The notes below the pieces were generated by a model, which worked only from the letters and a program-made list of their open reading frames with translations, ran no database searches and had not been told where the DNA came from. A stretch of DNA of 64,000 nucleotides, from contig JBBPUQ010000003.1 in NCBI GenBank assembly GCA_038501195.1, positions 5,052,501-5,116,500 of the forward strand, given 5' to 3'. This DNA comes from Nemania diffusa. Lineage: Eukaryota > Ascomycota > Sordariomycetes > Xylariales > Xylariaceae. Shown in pieces: positions 11,377 through 23,800 of the stretch. Made by a program: the position numbers and the translations under genes. The first letter of the stretch is position 1; the number at the start of each line of letters is the position of its first letter.

Positions 11377-14300
11377 TTACATCTTTTTTTTTTTTACGTT
11401 TATTTTTGAATATAATAACTGCTTTTTATTTAGCTAAAGAATTAATGTAGTTGTTATTATTAACATAAATATTTTTGGGCTTTTTTAGCTATTAAGCATA
11501 AAATTTTTTAATAAATTTTTTAGCTTTAAAATTATATAAGTGTTTATAAAGTTTTTAAATTTAATATTTTTTAGTTAGTTAATTTTTTTATTTAATAAAA
11601 TATTTTATATATTTTTAAGTTTTTATAAAGTTTATAATTTTATTAATATAATATTTATTAGCAGTTTTTATAAATTTAGTTTTATATAAAATTTAGTTAA
11701 AATTAAATAATATTTAATTATTAGTACAGTATAACTTTATAAATAAAACATAAAACAAATTATAAATTTTTTATTTTTTAAATAAAATAAGCTTAATAGT
11801 AATAAATAAAATTACTTTTTAAATTTTAAATAGTTTTAATATTTTGTTGTTAAATTTTTTAATAAGTTATTTAGTTTTAATATATTGTATATTTAGTATT
11901 ATTAGTTAGTTTTTTTTATAAACAGAAGCTTTTTTTTTATACTTATTAGTTTATTTTTTTATTTTTTTATAGTTTGTTTTAAAATAAGTTTTAATTTTTT
12001 TATAAATTTGAATTATTTAATAAATATATAATTAATTATTTAAGTTATAAAATGTATTAAAAAATAAATTATAAGCTATAAAATAAAAACTATAGTTAAT
12101 ATAAAAAAAAGTTATATATATAAATAAAAAAGTTATATTATTGTATATAAATTTTGCAGTTAATAAAAAGTTTTTTTAATTTAATATTTTATAATTTATA
12201 AAAGCATAAAAATAAGCTTTAAAAAATTAGTTCAATTATTTAGTCTAATTATTAGTTTAAAAATAAAATGTTATATTTATACAAAATTTAATATTTATTA
12301 ATTTAAAAAAGTTTTTTTATAAATATATTATAAATTTAAAGTTTTTGTTAAATATTATATTAAAAAAAATGTTATAATATTTCTAATAAGTTTTTGCAAA
12401 AATTTTAATAAAATTTTTTTTTTTTTTTTTTTTTACTTTTAGTAAAATAAAGTGCTTTATTTTAATAAAAAAGTTAACTATTACTTAAATAAAATTATAT
12501 TTATTAAAAAAAAATAAATTAGTAATAAAATTTATTGCTACTATGTTTTATAATTTATAATAAAGCTTTATAAGCTATAAATAATTAAAAAGTATATGTT
12601 TAAATGTTTTGTTACATTAATATTTTAAACAGCTATTTATAAAGTTTTTTACAATTTTTTTAATATTAAACTATTAAAAATTGCATATAATTAGTTCAAA
12701 AGTTTTATTTATGCTTATATAACTAGTAACTAAAATGTTATGTTTTGATTTTATTATTTTTTGCTATAAAGCTTGAAATATTTATAAATGTTTTTTTTTA
12801 TATAGTAAATTGTTTTTTACAACTATTACATTTTTGTATAAAGTTTATATTTTTAAAATATATTTAAGATTTTTTAGTCCTGCTTTTTTTATATATTTTA
12901 CAAAGTTTGTTATTTATTTAAATATTAATAAGCTATAAAATTGTTAAAAAGTTAATATAACTATAGTAAAAAATACAAATATTAGTTTTAAAAAGTTATT
13001 AAAGTATAAAAAATATTTATTTTATAAAACTAACTTTATAAGCTAATTTTTAGCTCTTTTTTTTTTAAGCTAATATTAAGTTAATTTAAATAAAATATTA
13101 GCTTTTTTGTTTTGTTTACTAAGTTTGTAATTAATAATAAACTAGTATATTAATAACTGTTAAGCTTATTATATTTATTTTTTATTAAAAACTTTAGCTA
13201 TTATAAAATATATTAAATTTTAATAATTTAAATATATTTCGATTTAATATTTAATTTTTTTTAAATATTACTTTTATTAATTTAAAAAGTTTATAATTAT
13301 AAGTAATTTTTTGTTATAAATTTTATAGTTTATTTTAGCTAGTATAAACTTTTTAAAATAAAAAGCTATAAGTTATAGCTTTTTATTTTTGTTTTTTTAA
13401 AATATAACTGTTTTTAAAACGAAATTTGATATATTAGTTTTAATATATATTATATATTTAAAGTTAAAGTATATAAAAATTAAAGTTGTAATAAAATAAT
13501 GTTTAAAAAGTTAAAACGTTTTGTTTATTTTTACTATTTACTTTTAGTTTTTTTTATTTTTTTTATTAATGTTTATTAATAATTTTACAATTTTAAAAGA
13601 TTTTTAATAAATTGTTAATAAAAGTTAATAAAGTTTATAAATTGTTAATATTTTTTAAAAGTTTTTAATATTTTTTATTTAATAATACAGTTAATTTTGT
13701 TTTTAGTTATAACAATTTTTTTTATATTAATAATATAGCTAAAAAATTCTACTTTTTGTATTTTTTTATTTATACTTTTATAATATAATAGCGAAGTTGT
13801 ATTTAATTAGTTACTAAAATATTTTTTTTATAATATAATTATGCTTTTTTATTATATTTGTATAAATTAAAAAATTGTTAAAATATATAAACAGTTTGTT
13901 ATTAATAAAATTTCTAAAAATATTATTTATTATTAATTAAAAAGTAACAAATATATTAATAAGCTTTATTAGTATAATAATATATTTAAAAACTTTGTAT
14001 TTGTAATAAAAAGCAGTTTTTTATTTATAACTTTTTTTAATTTGTATTAAATAAAATTTAAATTTTAAATCGATTTTAATAAATTATTTAGCTATATAAA
14101 ATTAAGTTTAAAGTTTGTTAATTAAAGAAATAAAATACTGTATAAGTATTGTAATTTTGTTAAATTTTTTGTAGTTTATTATAAAATGCAAAAAGTTATT
14201 TAGGTTTTTTTTTTTTATAAATATAAAAAAAACTTTGTATAAAAAAGTTAATTTGTAAATATAGCTATTATTCAATATTTTTTCGAGCTATAGTTTAAAA

Positions 14301-15704
14301 GTATTAAGTTTTTTTATGTTTATAGTATATAAAAGTTTTTATAAAAATAATTTGTTTTTATAAAGGTTTATTTTGTAGTTTTATAGTTAGTAGTTCAAAA
14401 GTTTTATAGCAGCTTTTTTATTTATAATTAATAAATATTTCTAAAATTTAGCTAATATGTTTTTTAAAGCAGTTTAAACTGCTGTTTATATTAATATAAT
14501 GTTATAAAGGTTTATTTTTAACTGTTTTAGTATAGTTTAATTAGTATAGTTTTTATAGCAGTAATATAAAATAAATTATATTTTATTTTTGCTAAAAAAA
14601 TAAACTAACTAATATTATTTTATTTATTATTATAATAAAATAATGTTATATTATATATTAAAAGCAATTAATTCGAAGTTAAACTAAATAAAATAATTAT
14701 TTTAGTACTAAAGTATTAAGTTATTTATATAATATTTTTTGTTTTTTTTTACAATAGTAGTATTAAAAGCAGTTATTAGCTTTAGAGTTTTATATTTAAT
14801 AATTAAAAGTTTTTACTTTTAAGTTTAAATAAAAAAAAGTATTAGTATTAAATTATTAATATTTAGTAAAATTTGTATTAAATATTTTTTTTATTATATA
14901 TAAAAGTTATAAATATAATAAGTTGTTTATTAAATTTAAATTGTTTGTTAATTTATTTATTATTATTTAGTTTAGTATTACGATTTTTTTTAAAAGTAAA
15001 AATTACAATAGTTTTATTTTGATTTAGCTGTAAATTTTTATAAAGTATAATATAAAAGCTGTTTAAAAATCTAAATTGGAGTTTTTTATTTTAATAAAAT
15101 AAAACATAAGTTAATTTAATATAATTATGTTTATTTTAGTTTTTTTTTAAATAAATAGTAATAACTTTTTATTGTTTTTATATTTAGTAACAGAGATTTT
15201 TTTTAGTATTAATAATAAGTTTTATTTATTAATGTTTTTTTAAATAAAACAAGTTAAAGTTTAATAATTGTTATAACTATAATGTTAATATACTTTTTTA
15301 TTTTTTTTAAATTAATTAATAGCAGCTTAAGCAATATTAGCTAAAATATTTTTATTAAATGTTTAATGTTTTAGTTTAAAGTTAGTTTTAGCTAGCTTTT
15401 TTAAGTTTTTATTAATGGGTTTTTTATTAGTATTTTTTTTTAAAAATCGATTTTAGTTATTAAAGTTAAAACGATTTTTATATTTACTGTTGATTTAGTT
15501 TAATTTTAAGCACTTTTATATCAAAATAAGCTTTTTTTTTAATAAAATATTTAAGTTAGTTAATATATTTTTATAAATTTAACTAGCTTTTTTAATAGCT
15601 TTAAAAAAATTATTATTATTTTTAAAAAAACTGCTTTTTTTATTATAAATTAACTTAATAATTTTATTAGAAAAAGTTTTAGCTATATAAATTTAAAATA
15701 TAGT

Positions 15705-15709
15705 TTTAA
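15705..15709. repeat. Target-site duplication TTTAA, left copy of inner element
   Basis: TTTAA lies immediately before the inner left LTR and TTTAA recurs at 23,801-23,805 immediately after the inner right LTR. This exact 5-bp match supports one insertion into the outer element. The local AT richness makes a chance match less unlikely than usual. Confidence 0.75.
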
Positions 15710-15973
15710 TGTTGAATGGGCTATATATATATAATAGTACATATAGGTTATATGTAAACAGAATATAAAGCTAGTTGTATTATGTTTATATTAATAATTG
15801 TTTAAAAGGAGTTTTTTTGTACAGCTGGAGATTTTATTGTAAATGAAATCTCTGCTAGCATATAAAATGGGTGTTTGTTTATGTAACTATATATCTATTT
15901 ATATAACTGTAGTATAAATATTGCAGCATATAAACTGCAACATATAGTTGTAACTAATATTAATATTTTAATA
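15710..15973. repeat. Left LTR of the inner element (264 bp), heavily mutated
   Basis: This copy aligns to 23,537-23,800 and to the reverse complement of the solo LTR at 41,410-41,675. It carries TATAAAATGGGTGTTTGTTTATG where the solo copy has TACGAAGTGGGTGCCTGCCCACG, so nearly all changes are C to T or G to A. Confidence 0.9.
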
Positions 15974-16495
15974 TTAGCTCTTTTTTTTTTTAGTTATAAC
16001 TAAGTATTGTATAAAAGTAAAAAAATAAAAAACAAAAAAGCAATATGTTTTATAATAGCTTGGTTCTGTTGTACAATAAGTTGATTGTTTTATAGCTGTA
16101 TATAAGTAGCATAGTTTAATTGTTTATTATATTGACTTAGTTTATATATTGTACAATATTTTTGATTAGTTGAAATAATAAGTCACTGCTTATTAGATTG
16201 TTAGCTACAGTTAGTTTATTAAAAATAATTTTTTTGTATAATAATAAAGTCTATAATAAATTATTAATAGTTAATTTAGTAAGCTTTATATAATTGATTG
16301 ATTAGTAGTTATTTGTCGATTTATTTGCTTAATAAATAACTGCTATATAAAAGAAAAAAAGTATTAAATATTATATAAAAAGAATAAACAATATCGGTTA
16401 AAATATTGGCTTATACAGTATAAAATCTCAAGTATAAATATTTAGCTAATTTTTGTTTGTTTTTGTTTTTTTTTTTTCGTTTTTTTTTTATACGT

Positions 16496-16539
16496 TTGTT
16501 TGTTTGTTTATTTATTTATTTATATATATATATATATAA

Positions 16540-16579
<40 letters not shown>

Positions 16580-16600
16580 CTTATTTATATATATATACTT
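16496..16600. repeat. Compound microsatellite (TTTG, TTTA, AT)
   Basis: Consecutive TTTG and TTTA tetranucleotide units pass into two long (AT)n runs separated by AACGC. A small open frame here encodes only Ile/Tyr alternation and is not a gene. Confidence 0.85.
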
Positions 16601-17155
16601 GTTATATAGTAGCAGCAGTAATAGTATAATAGCTGCTGCTTATTTCTGCTTTATGCTTACTTTTTTAAGCAGCGTATTATAGTTTTAAAACTTTGTTTAT
16701 ATTAAAAACGATAATGCAATAAAAGTGTATAGTTTTTTAATTAAAAGTTAAACTTATTAAGTTTTTATATAGTTGCTTTATATAAATATATATTTACTTT
16801 TGTACAAATGAATTTTTTTGTATATTTTTAGCTAATATATTTAATTATATAATAAGCTAAAAAAAGTGTTATTTATGCTGCTTTTTTTATTGATATTTTT
16901 TTCTAAGTGTTAGCTTTAGACGTTTTTATAAACGTTTAAGCAAAGCTTGTATGCTGAAAAAAGTATTTTCAAGTTTTTTTAGTTTAAAACTAAAGTTTAA
17001 TTATGCTACTTTATACCGACGGCTTTTGAAATAGTTGTTAATGTTATATTAGCGTACCGTTTGCTAAATATTATTAGGTTTTTAGCTTTTAAGAAAGCGT
17101 ATATAGCATATATATTTAGCGTTTATATAGCGCTTGTTATTTTTAGTATAGTTTA

Positions 17156-17161
<6 letters not shown>

Positions 17162-17186
<25 letters not shown>

Positions 17187-17187
17187 G
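17162..17187. repeat. Poly(A) run of about 25 bases
   Basis: An uninterrupted adenine homopolymer inside the inner element, on the side between the presumed pol end and the 3' LTR. Confidence 0.8.
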
Positions 17188-17394
17188 ATTTAGTTTTGCT
17201 TTACTTTTTATATAATAGCTAAAAAATAACAAATTTAATTTTTTAGTTTTTTTTAACAATGTTTTTTTTGTATATATTATATAAATGTTTTTTATATATA
17301 TATATATTGAAATGTTTTATGTTATATATAAGTTGTTAAATATATATATATTTTTTGACTTTTTTTTAAATGTAAAAATTTGTTATATATATAT

Positions 17395-17680
17395 TTATTA
17401 GTTGATTTAATATAAAAATATATTATATATATATATATTAGTTAGTATATAATAAGTATATGTTGTATATATATATAATTGTTGATATATAGTAGAAATA
17501 TGTTATATATATATATAATTGTTGACATAAAATAAAAATATGTTGTATATATATATAGCTGTTAATATAAATCGAAATATATTATATATATATATAGCTG
17601 TTGATATAAAGTAAAAATATATTGTATATATATGTAGCTGTTGATATAAAGTAGAAATATGTTGTATATAAGTATTTTTG
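17395..17680. repeat. 40-bp minisatellite, about seven units
   Basis: The word GTTG(A/T)TATAA or close variants recurs at 17,401, 17,441, 17,481, 17,521, 17,561, 17,600 and 17,640, giving a 39-40 bp period. Each unit has the same order: GTTGATATAA, then AAAATATRTT, then an (AT)n tract. The minus-strand frame across it is a repeat artefact. Confidence 0.85.
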
Positions 17681-17765
17681 AGCATATATAACAAAAAAAG
17701 AAAAAAAAAAAAATCAACAAAGCTTAAAATTAATAATTTTTATTATTGATTTTAAATTTTGCTTG

Positions 17766-18168
17766 TTTTAGCTAAAAATTGAATTTAGAATATATAGTAA
17801 ATGTTATATATATTATTGCTATATTATTAAAACCTGTTTATTAAAAGTAAGTTTTTTGTAGTATTTAAGTATATACTTTTTTGTATAAAAAAAAAAGCGG
17901 TTTTTATATAAAAGTTGTTTTATATTATATAAAAGTAAAATATTGTATAAAAAAAAACTATATTTAGAATATGTTGTTTATAATAGTTCATTTCGGGTAT
18001 ATGTTTTAGCTAAAAATCGAACTTAAGATATATAAAAAAAGTTGTATATATTATTATTATATTATTAAGATCTGCTTGTTAAAAGTAGGTTTTTTATAAT
18101 GTTTCAAATATATATTTTTTTGTATAAAAAAAAAGCGGTTTTTATATAACAGTTGTTTTTTTATTATA
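17766..18168. repeat. Direct duplication of about 165 bp, offset 238 bp
   Basis: The segment starting TTTTAGCTAAAAATTGAA at 17,766 recurs from 18,004 as TTTTAGCTAAAAATCGAA. Both copies end in TTTTTTGTATAAA, an A-run, then AGCGGTTTTTATATAA. The copies differ by scattered substitutions and small indels, so the duplication is not recent. Confidence 0.75.
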
Positions 18169-21100
18169 TATTTGTTTTTATTTTGTTTACTAATGTTTTG
18201 ATTTATATAATAAACCTGTTAATAAATACTAAAGTTTCGAGTACTTAGTTTAGTTTTTGCTTTGTAAATATATCGGCAGAATTGTCGGCGCTGTTTATCT
18301 ATTGTATTTTAGAGATTTTTTTTTTTTTGTACGATTTACAAAATAATATAATATTAATTATAAGCTGTTTTTTTTGTGTTATTTTAAGTTTAATTAAATA
18401 GTTATATAGAGATTTTAAGTCTGAATATAAAATTGCTAAAATTGAAATAATTTCTAGTATAATTAAAATTTGCTAAATTGTTATATATAAAACGATTGCA
18501 CTGTTAAAACTATTGATTATATTGTATAATTTATTTGCAAATATACTGCAAGTAACTTTTTTGCATTTGTTTAAATTTCAATATATAATATTATTAGTAA
18601 TTTTAAAACTTGAATTGTTTTTTATATGTTATTTTGTTGTTAATATAATAATAAATCTAAGTTATAAAATTATATTTATATTATTTATAAATGATTTATT
18701 AGTAAATATAAATAACTTTGTATAATTTAAGTTTAATAATATAAAAGTTAATTTATAATTAAAGTTGTTTGTTTATTATTAGATTTTTTAATTTAAATTT
18801 TTAATATTATCTGATTAAAAGTTAGTTATTTGTATAGTTATTAACAAATTGTATGCAGTTTTTAGTTAATATATATTACTGATATATATTTTTTGTACAT
18901 ATTGTAAAATGTATTTTTGAGCGGCTTTTTTTATACGATAGTTAATTAGAGCTAATTGGTTATTTTGGCTTTTTTGAGTTAAAGTTATATTATTTTTGTA
19001 TAACAAAATAACTTGTTTGTTATTAAATTTAATCGGGTAGTTTAGTCGAAGTGTTTTTTTTGGTTTTGTACAAAAGCTAGCTTGTTATAGTTTATATTTT
19101 TTTTTTGCTAAAAAATTTAGTATAACAAAGCTAAATATATCGTTTATTTGTAGATTTATAATATTAAAGTTGTTAGCTTGTTTTGTTATATGTAAAAAGC
19201 ATAAATTATATATAAATATAAATATGTCGAATTTTTTGCAGTAGTATTAGTAGTATGTTTTGAACTAGTATAGTTTTAATTTAGCTAGTTTATATAGTAG
19301 TTATATAATTTTTAAAATAGTGTTTTTGGAGTATTTGAACTTTAGTTTAGTTAATAGTTATACAAAAATCTTTTTTGCTAATTTGTTTTTCAACTGTATA
19401 TATATTTGTATAATATTTTAAAGTTTATTTAAAATATTATAATTGTAAATTAGCAAAAGTTTAAACGTAAGCAGTAATTTTTAGCTTATTTGCTAAATAG
19501 TCGAAGATTGAATAAGTATTGATTTTTTTTTAAAATTGTTATACTTTTGTATAACAAGTTTTAACTTTTTATATAGTTTAGTTGTTTTTTTTTTTAATTT
19601 TTTGTATAAAATAAAACTTAAAAATTTAAATATTTTTATGTTTTATTTAATCATATTTAATAAACTGGAATATTTTTTATATAATAAAGTTGTTAATTTT
19701 AATAGTGTTTGATTTTTTAAATAGTGTTTTAAGTATATTAATTACGCTATTTTTTCGTAGCTTTATTATTAGTACATATATTTTTTGTTTTTTTGCTATA
19801 AAAAAATTATAGCTAGTTTGTTATATAAAAGTTATATATATATTTGTATCTTTTTTTAGTTTATTACGTTTTTTTTGTATAATAAAAGTTTGAAAATGTT
19901 GAACTTTTATTAGATTTATTTTTTAGTTTTTTAGTAATTGTGTTTTTTTTGTATAGTAGTAAAGTTTTATTTGCATATATTGAAAATATATTAAACTGTT
20001 TATTAAATTAATAATAATGTTTGATTTTTCAATCGATTAGATTTTATATAGTTTATTTTAGTTTTGCTTTTTTTTTTATATAAGTATTTTATTTTTTAAA
20101 AGTAGTAAAAATATATTATATGTAGTTAAATTGTTGCATTTATTGATTGTATAATTAATTTCGATTTTTGTATATTTTTTGTGCAATATTTTTATTGTTT
20201 TTTTTATTGTTTTAGCTTTTTATATAATGTTTAGTAATAAAAGTAAGTTTTAGTTAATTTTTAAGTATGTGTTAAAAATTAATAAAATAGATACAAAGCT
20301 GTTTAATTTTGCAGTATTATTTAAAGCTTTAATTATTATTTGCAAAATCGACTTTTGTTTTATATAATAGTTTATTTTTGTTTTAAAAATATTATATATA
20401 TATTAAAATAGTTTATATATTTTTTTTATTTTGTTTACTGTTTAGTAAGCTTTAATAAATATTATATAATATTATATACTTATTATTTATGTATAGTTTT
20501 AAAATTTTTCAAATAAAAAATTAATACTTAAGTTATAAATAATATAGTTTAGTAGTTTTTAATATATATTAATTTAACATTTATATAATGTTTTTTATAT
20601 ATTATATATAGATATAGATTTTAAAAATATCGCTGCTTAAAAAAATATTATAGTATTAATAATATAAAAAATTTGTTTGCTGTTTATTTATATAGTATTA
20701 ATTATTACTTTGTAATTAAAATCGCAATCGTTTTTAATTGAAAACTTAAAATGTCAAAATGTTTAATTGTATAATTAACAATAATAACAAAATTTTTAGA
20801 TTTTTTTCAAAGTTAAATAGTTTATATTATATTTTATATAATTGAGTATTTTATATAAACGTTTTATATAAAAATGTTTAAAACAGCAATATAACTGTTG
20901 AAGTTTTGTTTTTGTAAAATATATGCTAATTTTATATAAACTTATATTAAAAAATAAGTGTTTTTATTTATATACAACAGAAATAGTTTTTTTATTATAT
21001 TATATAATTAGATTTTTTGTATTATTAAAATATACTTTTAAACAATTAGCGTTTTTAAAAAAAAACAAAAATAGTATTGCTGTATTAAAAATATAGTAAG

Positions 21101-23536
21101 TTGTTATATCTAATATATTTTTTATTTATATAGTATTAATTACAGTAATTATATAGCTACTATTAAAATAAATATATATTATTTTTAGTGTTTAGTTTAT
21201 TTTTATATAAAAATATATTTAGAAATAAGCTTTTAGTTGTATTTTTTTTATTATTGAATAATTAAAAACGCTTATATTTTATAGTTTATTTTAATACTTT
21301 ATATAATATTAGTTATTTAATATAAACTAATTGAACAAAGTAGTAATATTTTAATTTTAAATATTTTTATTTGTTATATAATATATAAATATATTGTTTA
21401 TAAAAAACTGGGTCGATTGATTTTTTTGTTTTTTGTTAATTTTTTAGTTATTTTTATCCAATTTTAGTTTAGTATATTTTTTATATTTTGTAAAATATGC
21501 TAAAAACTAATTAAGTGTTAATATATAATTAAAAATTGTTTTATATAAGTTAAAATATATGCTTTTAATATAAGTTTTTTTTTGAAATATATAGTTAGTT
21601 AATTAATAATTTAGCTTTTTGTATATAAAACATTTTTTGTTTGTATAAAAGTTTTAAATAAGTTGTTTTTTTAATTATATAAAGTTTTGTTAAATATTAA
21701 ATAAACTTGGAAATTTTTATATATTTTTAAATCGAAAACTTTTTATACGATTGTTTTAATAATATTTTCGATTAATAAAATATATATTGTTTGTTTTTTA
21801 TATGAAATATTTTAATTTATTTTTGTTTATTATTTAAAAGTAAGTTTATAAATTAGTAAAGAAGTTTTTATATATAAGTTTTTAAAGTATTAAAACTGTT
21901 GCTAGTTTTAATATACTTTAGCATGTTTATATAATAGTTATATTAAGCTGAATTTTATTTTAGTAGTTTGTATTAAAAGTTTGCTGTATTTTTGCAAGCT
22001 TTGTAATTATAATGTTAAATATATTATAAGTAAATAAATCGGGGTTTTTTTTTTTAGTTTATATAAAAGTAATATTAGTTTAATTAGTTTAGTATTAGCT
22101 ATAATTTGTATTAATATTAAAGTAAGTGTTTATTATACAATAAATTTTGTTTTATATTTTTTTTAGTTTAATATTATATATATAAAAGTTTTTTGTATAA
22201 TTTTTTAGTATTGTCGAAAAAACAGTATAATATTAGTTTTTTGTTATTTTGAGTTATTAGTATATATTAATAAATAGTTATATTTTATTATATAATAAGT
22301 TGTATAGTTTGTTAAAGTAGTTTTTTTTTTTTTTTTATGTTTTTTAGAAAATAACATACTTTTTTAGTAGAATTATTTTATTTTATACGTTCTAAATTAG
22401 AAGTAATTCGAAAAATGTATTTGATATTGTTAAATTAAATATTATATAAATGTAAAATTGTTGTTTGGAAGTATATAAAAGGTAATATATTATAAAGTAC
22501 TTATAAACTAGTTAAAAGTTTAGTTTATAACTAGTAGTTGTTATATATTAATATATAAAGTTAAAAGTATGTTTATATTTAATAATTAGTTATATAAACA
22601 GTTTATTGTTTTTTTTTATAAATATTTAAAAATATATATTTAGAATTAATTTTAGCTATATTAGTTCTAGTTAAAATATGTTTATATTATTTGTAGTTGT
22701 ATAAAGCTGTTAGTTTGGGGTTAATAAATCAAGTGTTTGTATAAGAAATAATAAAATCAATTAAATAGTTAAAAAAAGAGCTTGCTTATTGTTGTCGAAT
22801 AAGTATTAGCTTTATGCGATTTGTATAAGTTTTGTTTGTTATTTTGTACTATTGTTGCTATTATATTGTATGTTTTTTTGTTTTAAAATATTGAGCAATT
22901 TTTATCGAATTAGTTTATTTATTTAATTTTATGTTTTGTATGCTTAATGTTTAAAGTTTTTAATATATAACTTTTATAATAGCTAACTAATTAAATTTGA
23001 ATATTTATATTTAATAATATAATAAACTATTTAAATATTAAATATAATTAGTATTGCTGTTATAATATTAAGCTTTTAGTTTTATAGTTAAATATTGATA
23101 TTTTTTTATATATAACGTTTTAAAAATCTGCAATTAAAAACGATCTTGTTATATTAGTTATTATTATTATATATAATAAAAAGTTCTTTTTTGTTATACA
23201 ACTGTTTTAATGTTATAGTAACTAAAAGTATAAAGTAAAAAGTAAAAAAGTTTTTGTTGTTTAGCTGTTATATAATAAATAGTTTAATATAATTGTATAC
23301 TATTATTTTTAATATTGTTTTTTATATTTAAAACTTTGCAATGTTACAAAGTATATTTTAATATAATAGTCGAACTTGATTTTTTATTTTAAATTTTATC
23401 GTATAAAAATTATTCGATTTATACAAAGTAAAGATTTTAAAGTATGATATAAAGACTTATTAGGTTTGATTAGACCTTAAGCTAGCTTTGTTTTCACTTT
23501 TGCTAATTTATAGTGCATTTTGTAACTACTGATTAG

Positions 23537-23800
23537 TGTTAAATGGGCTGTATATATATAATAGTATGTATAGGTTACATGTAAACAGAATATAAAGCTA
23601 GTTGTATTATATCTATATTAATAATTGTTTAAAAGGAGTTTTTTCGTACAGCTGGAGATTTCATCGTAGATAAAATCTCTGCTAGCGTACGAAGTGGGTG
23701 CCTGCCCACGTGATTATATACCTGTTCATACGACTGCAGTACAAGTACTGCAGCGTATAAACTGCAACATACAGTTGTAACTAATACCAGTATTTCAACA
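23537..23800. repeat. Right LTR of the inner element (264 bp), partly spared
   Basis: The half from about 23,645 to 23,800 retains high-GC words such as CGTACGAAGTGGGTGCCTG and the CTGCAGTACAAGTACTGCAG hairpin, almost as in the solo LTR. The other half is AT-shifted. The copy ends TATTTCAACA, followed by TTTAA. Confidence 0.92.

Larger units (their letters stand above)
15710..23800 (-). mobile_element. Inner nested LTR retrotransposon, probably Ty1/Copia type, RIP-degraded
   Basis: The element is 8,091 bp, bounded by 264-bp LTRs that start TGTTGAATGGG (left) and end TATTTCAACA (right), and flanked by TTTAA duplications. On the minus strand near 18,260-18,320 the frame reads NSADNSADIFTK, preceded by SKIQ, a stop and IN. 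The stop sits where family members have Trp, and TGG to TAG is a RIP product. This resembles the ADIFTK motif at the end of Copia RNase H, so the element would read right to left. An A-rich purine run on the minus strand adjoins the left LTR, as a polypurine tract should. About 2.2 kb between pol end and 3' LTR holds satellites and a duplication. No intact gene remains. Confidence 0.8.

Noticed and set aside
16500..16682. Open reading frame of 60 codons in the retroelement
   Set aside because: It is a translation of TTTG/TTTA/AT microsatellites and has no protein character.
17503..17694. Minus-strand frame with repeated IYNIFLF-like units
   Set aside because: The repetition is the 40-bp minisatellite read in one frame. 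AT-only codons explain the Ile/Tyr/Phe content.
18513..18725. Hydrophobic plus-strand frame in the inner element (and the similar one at 25,755-25,961)
   Set aside because: Phe/Leu/Ile/Asn content follows from AT-saturated DNA. No start context, domain or partner exon is visible.
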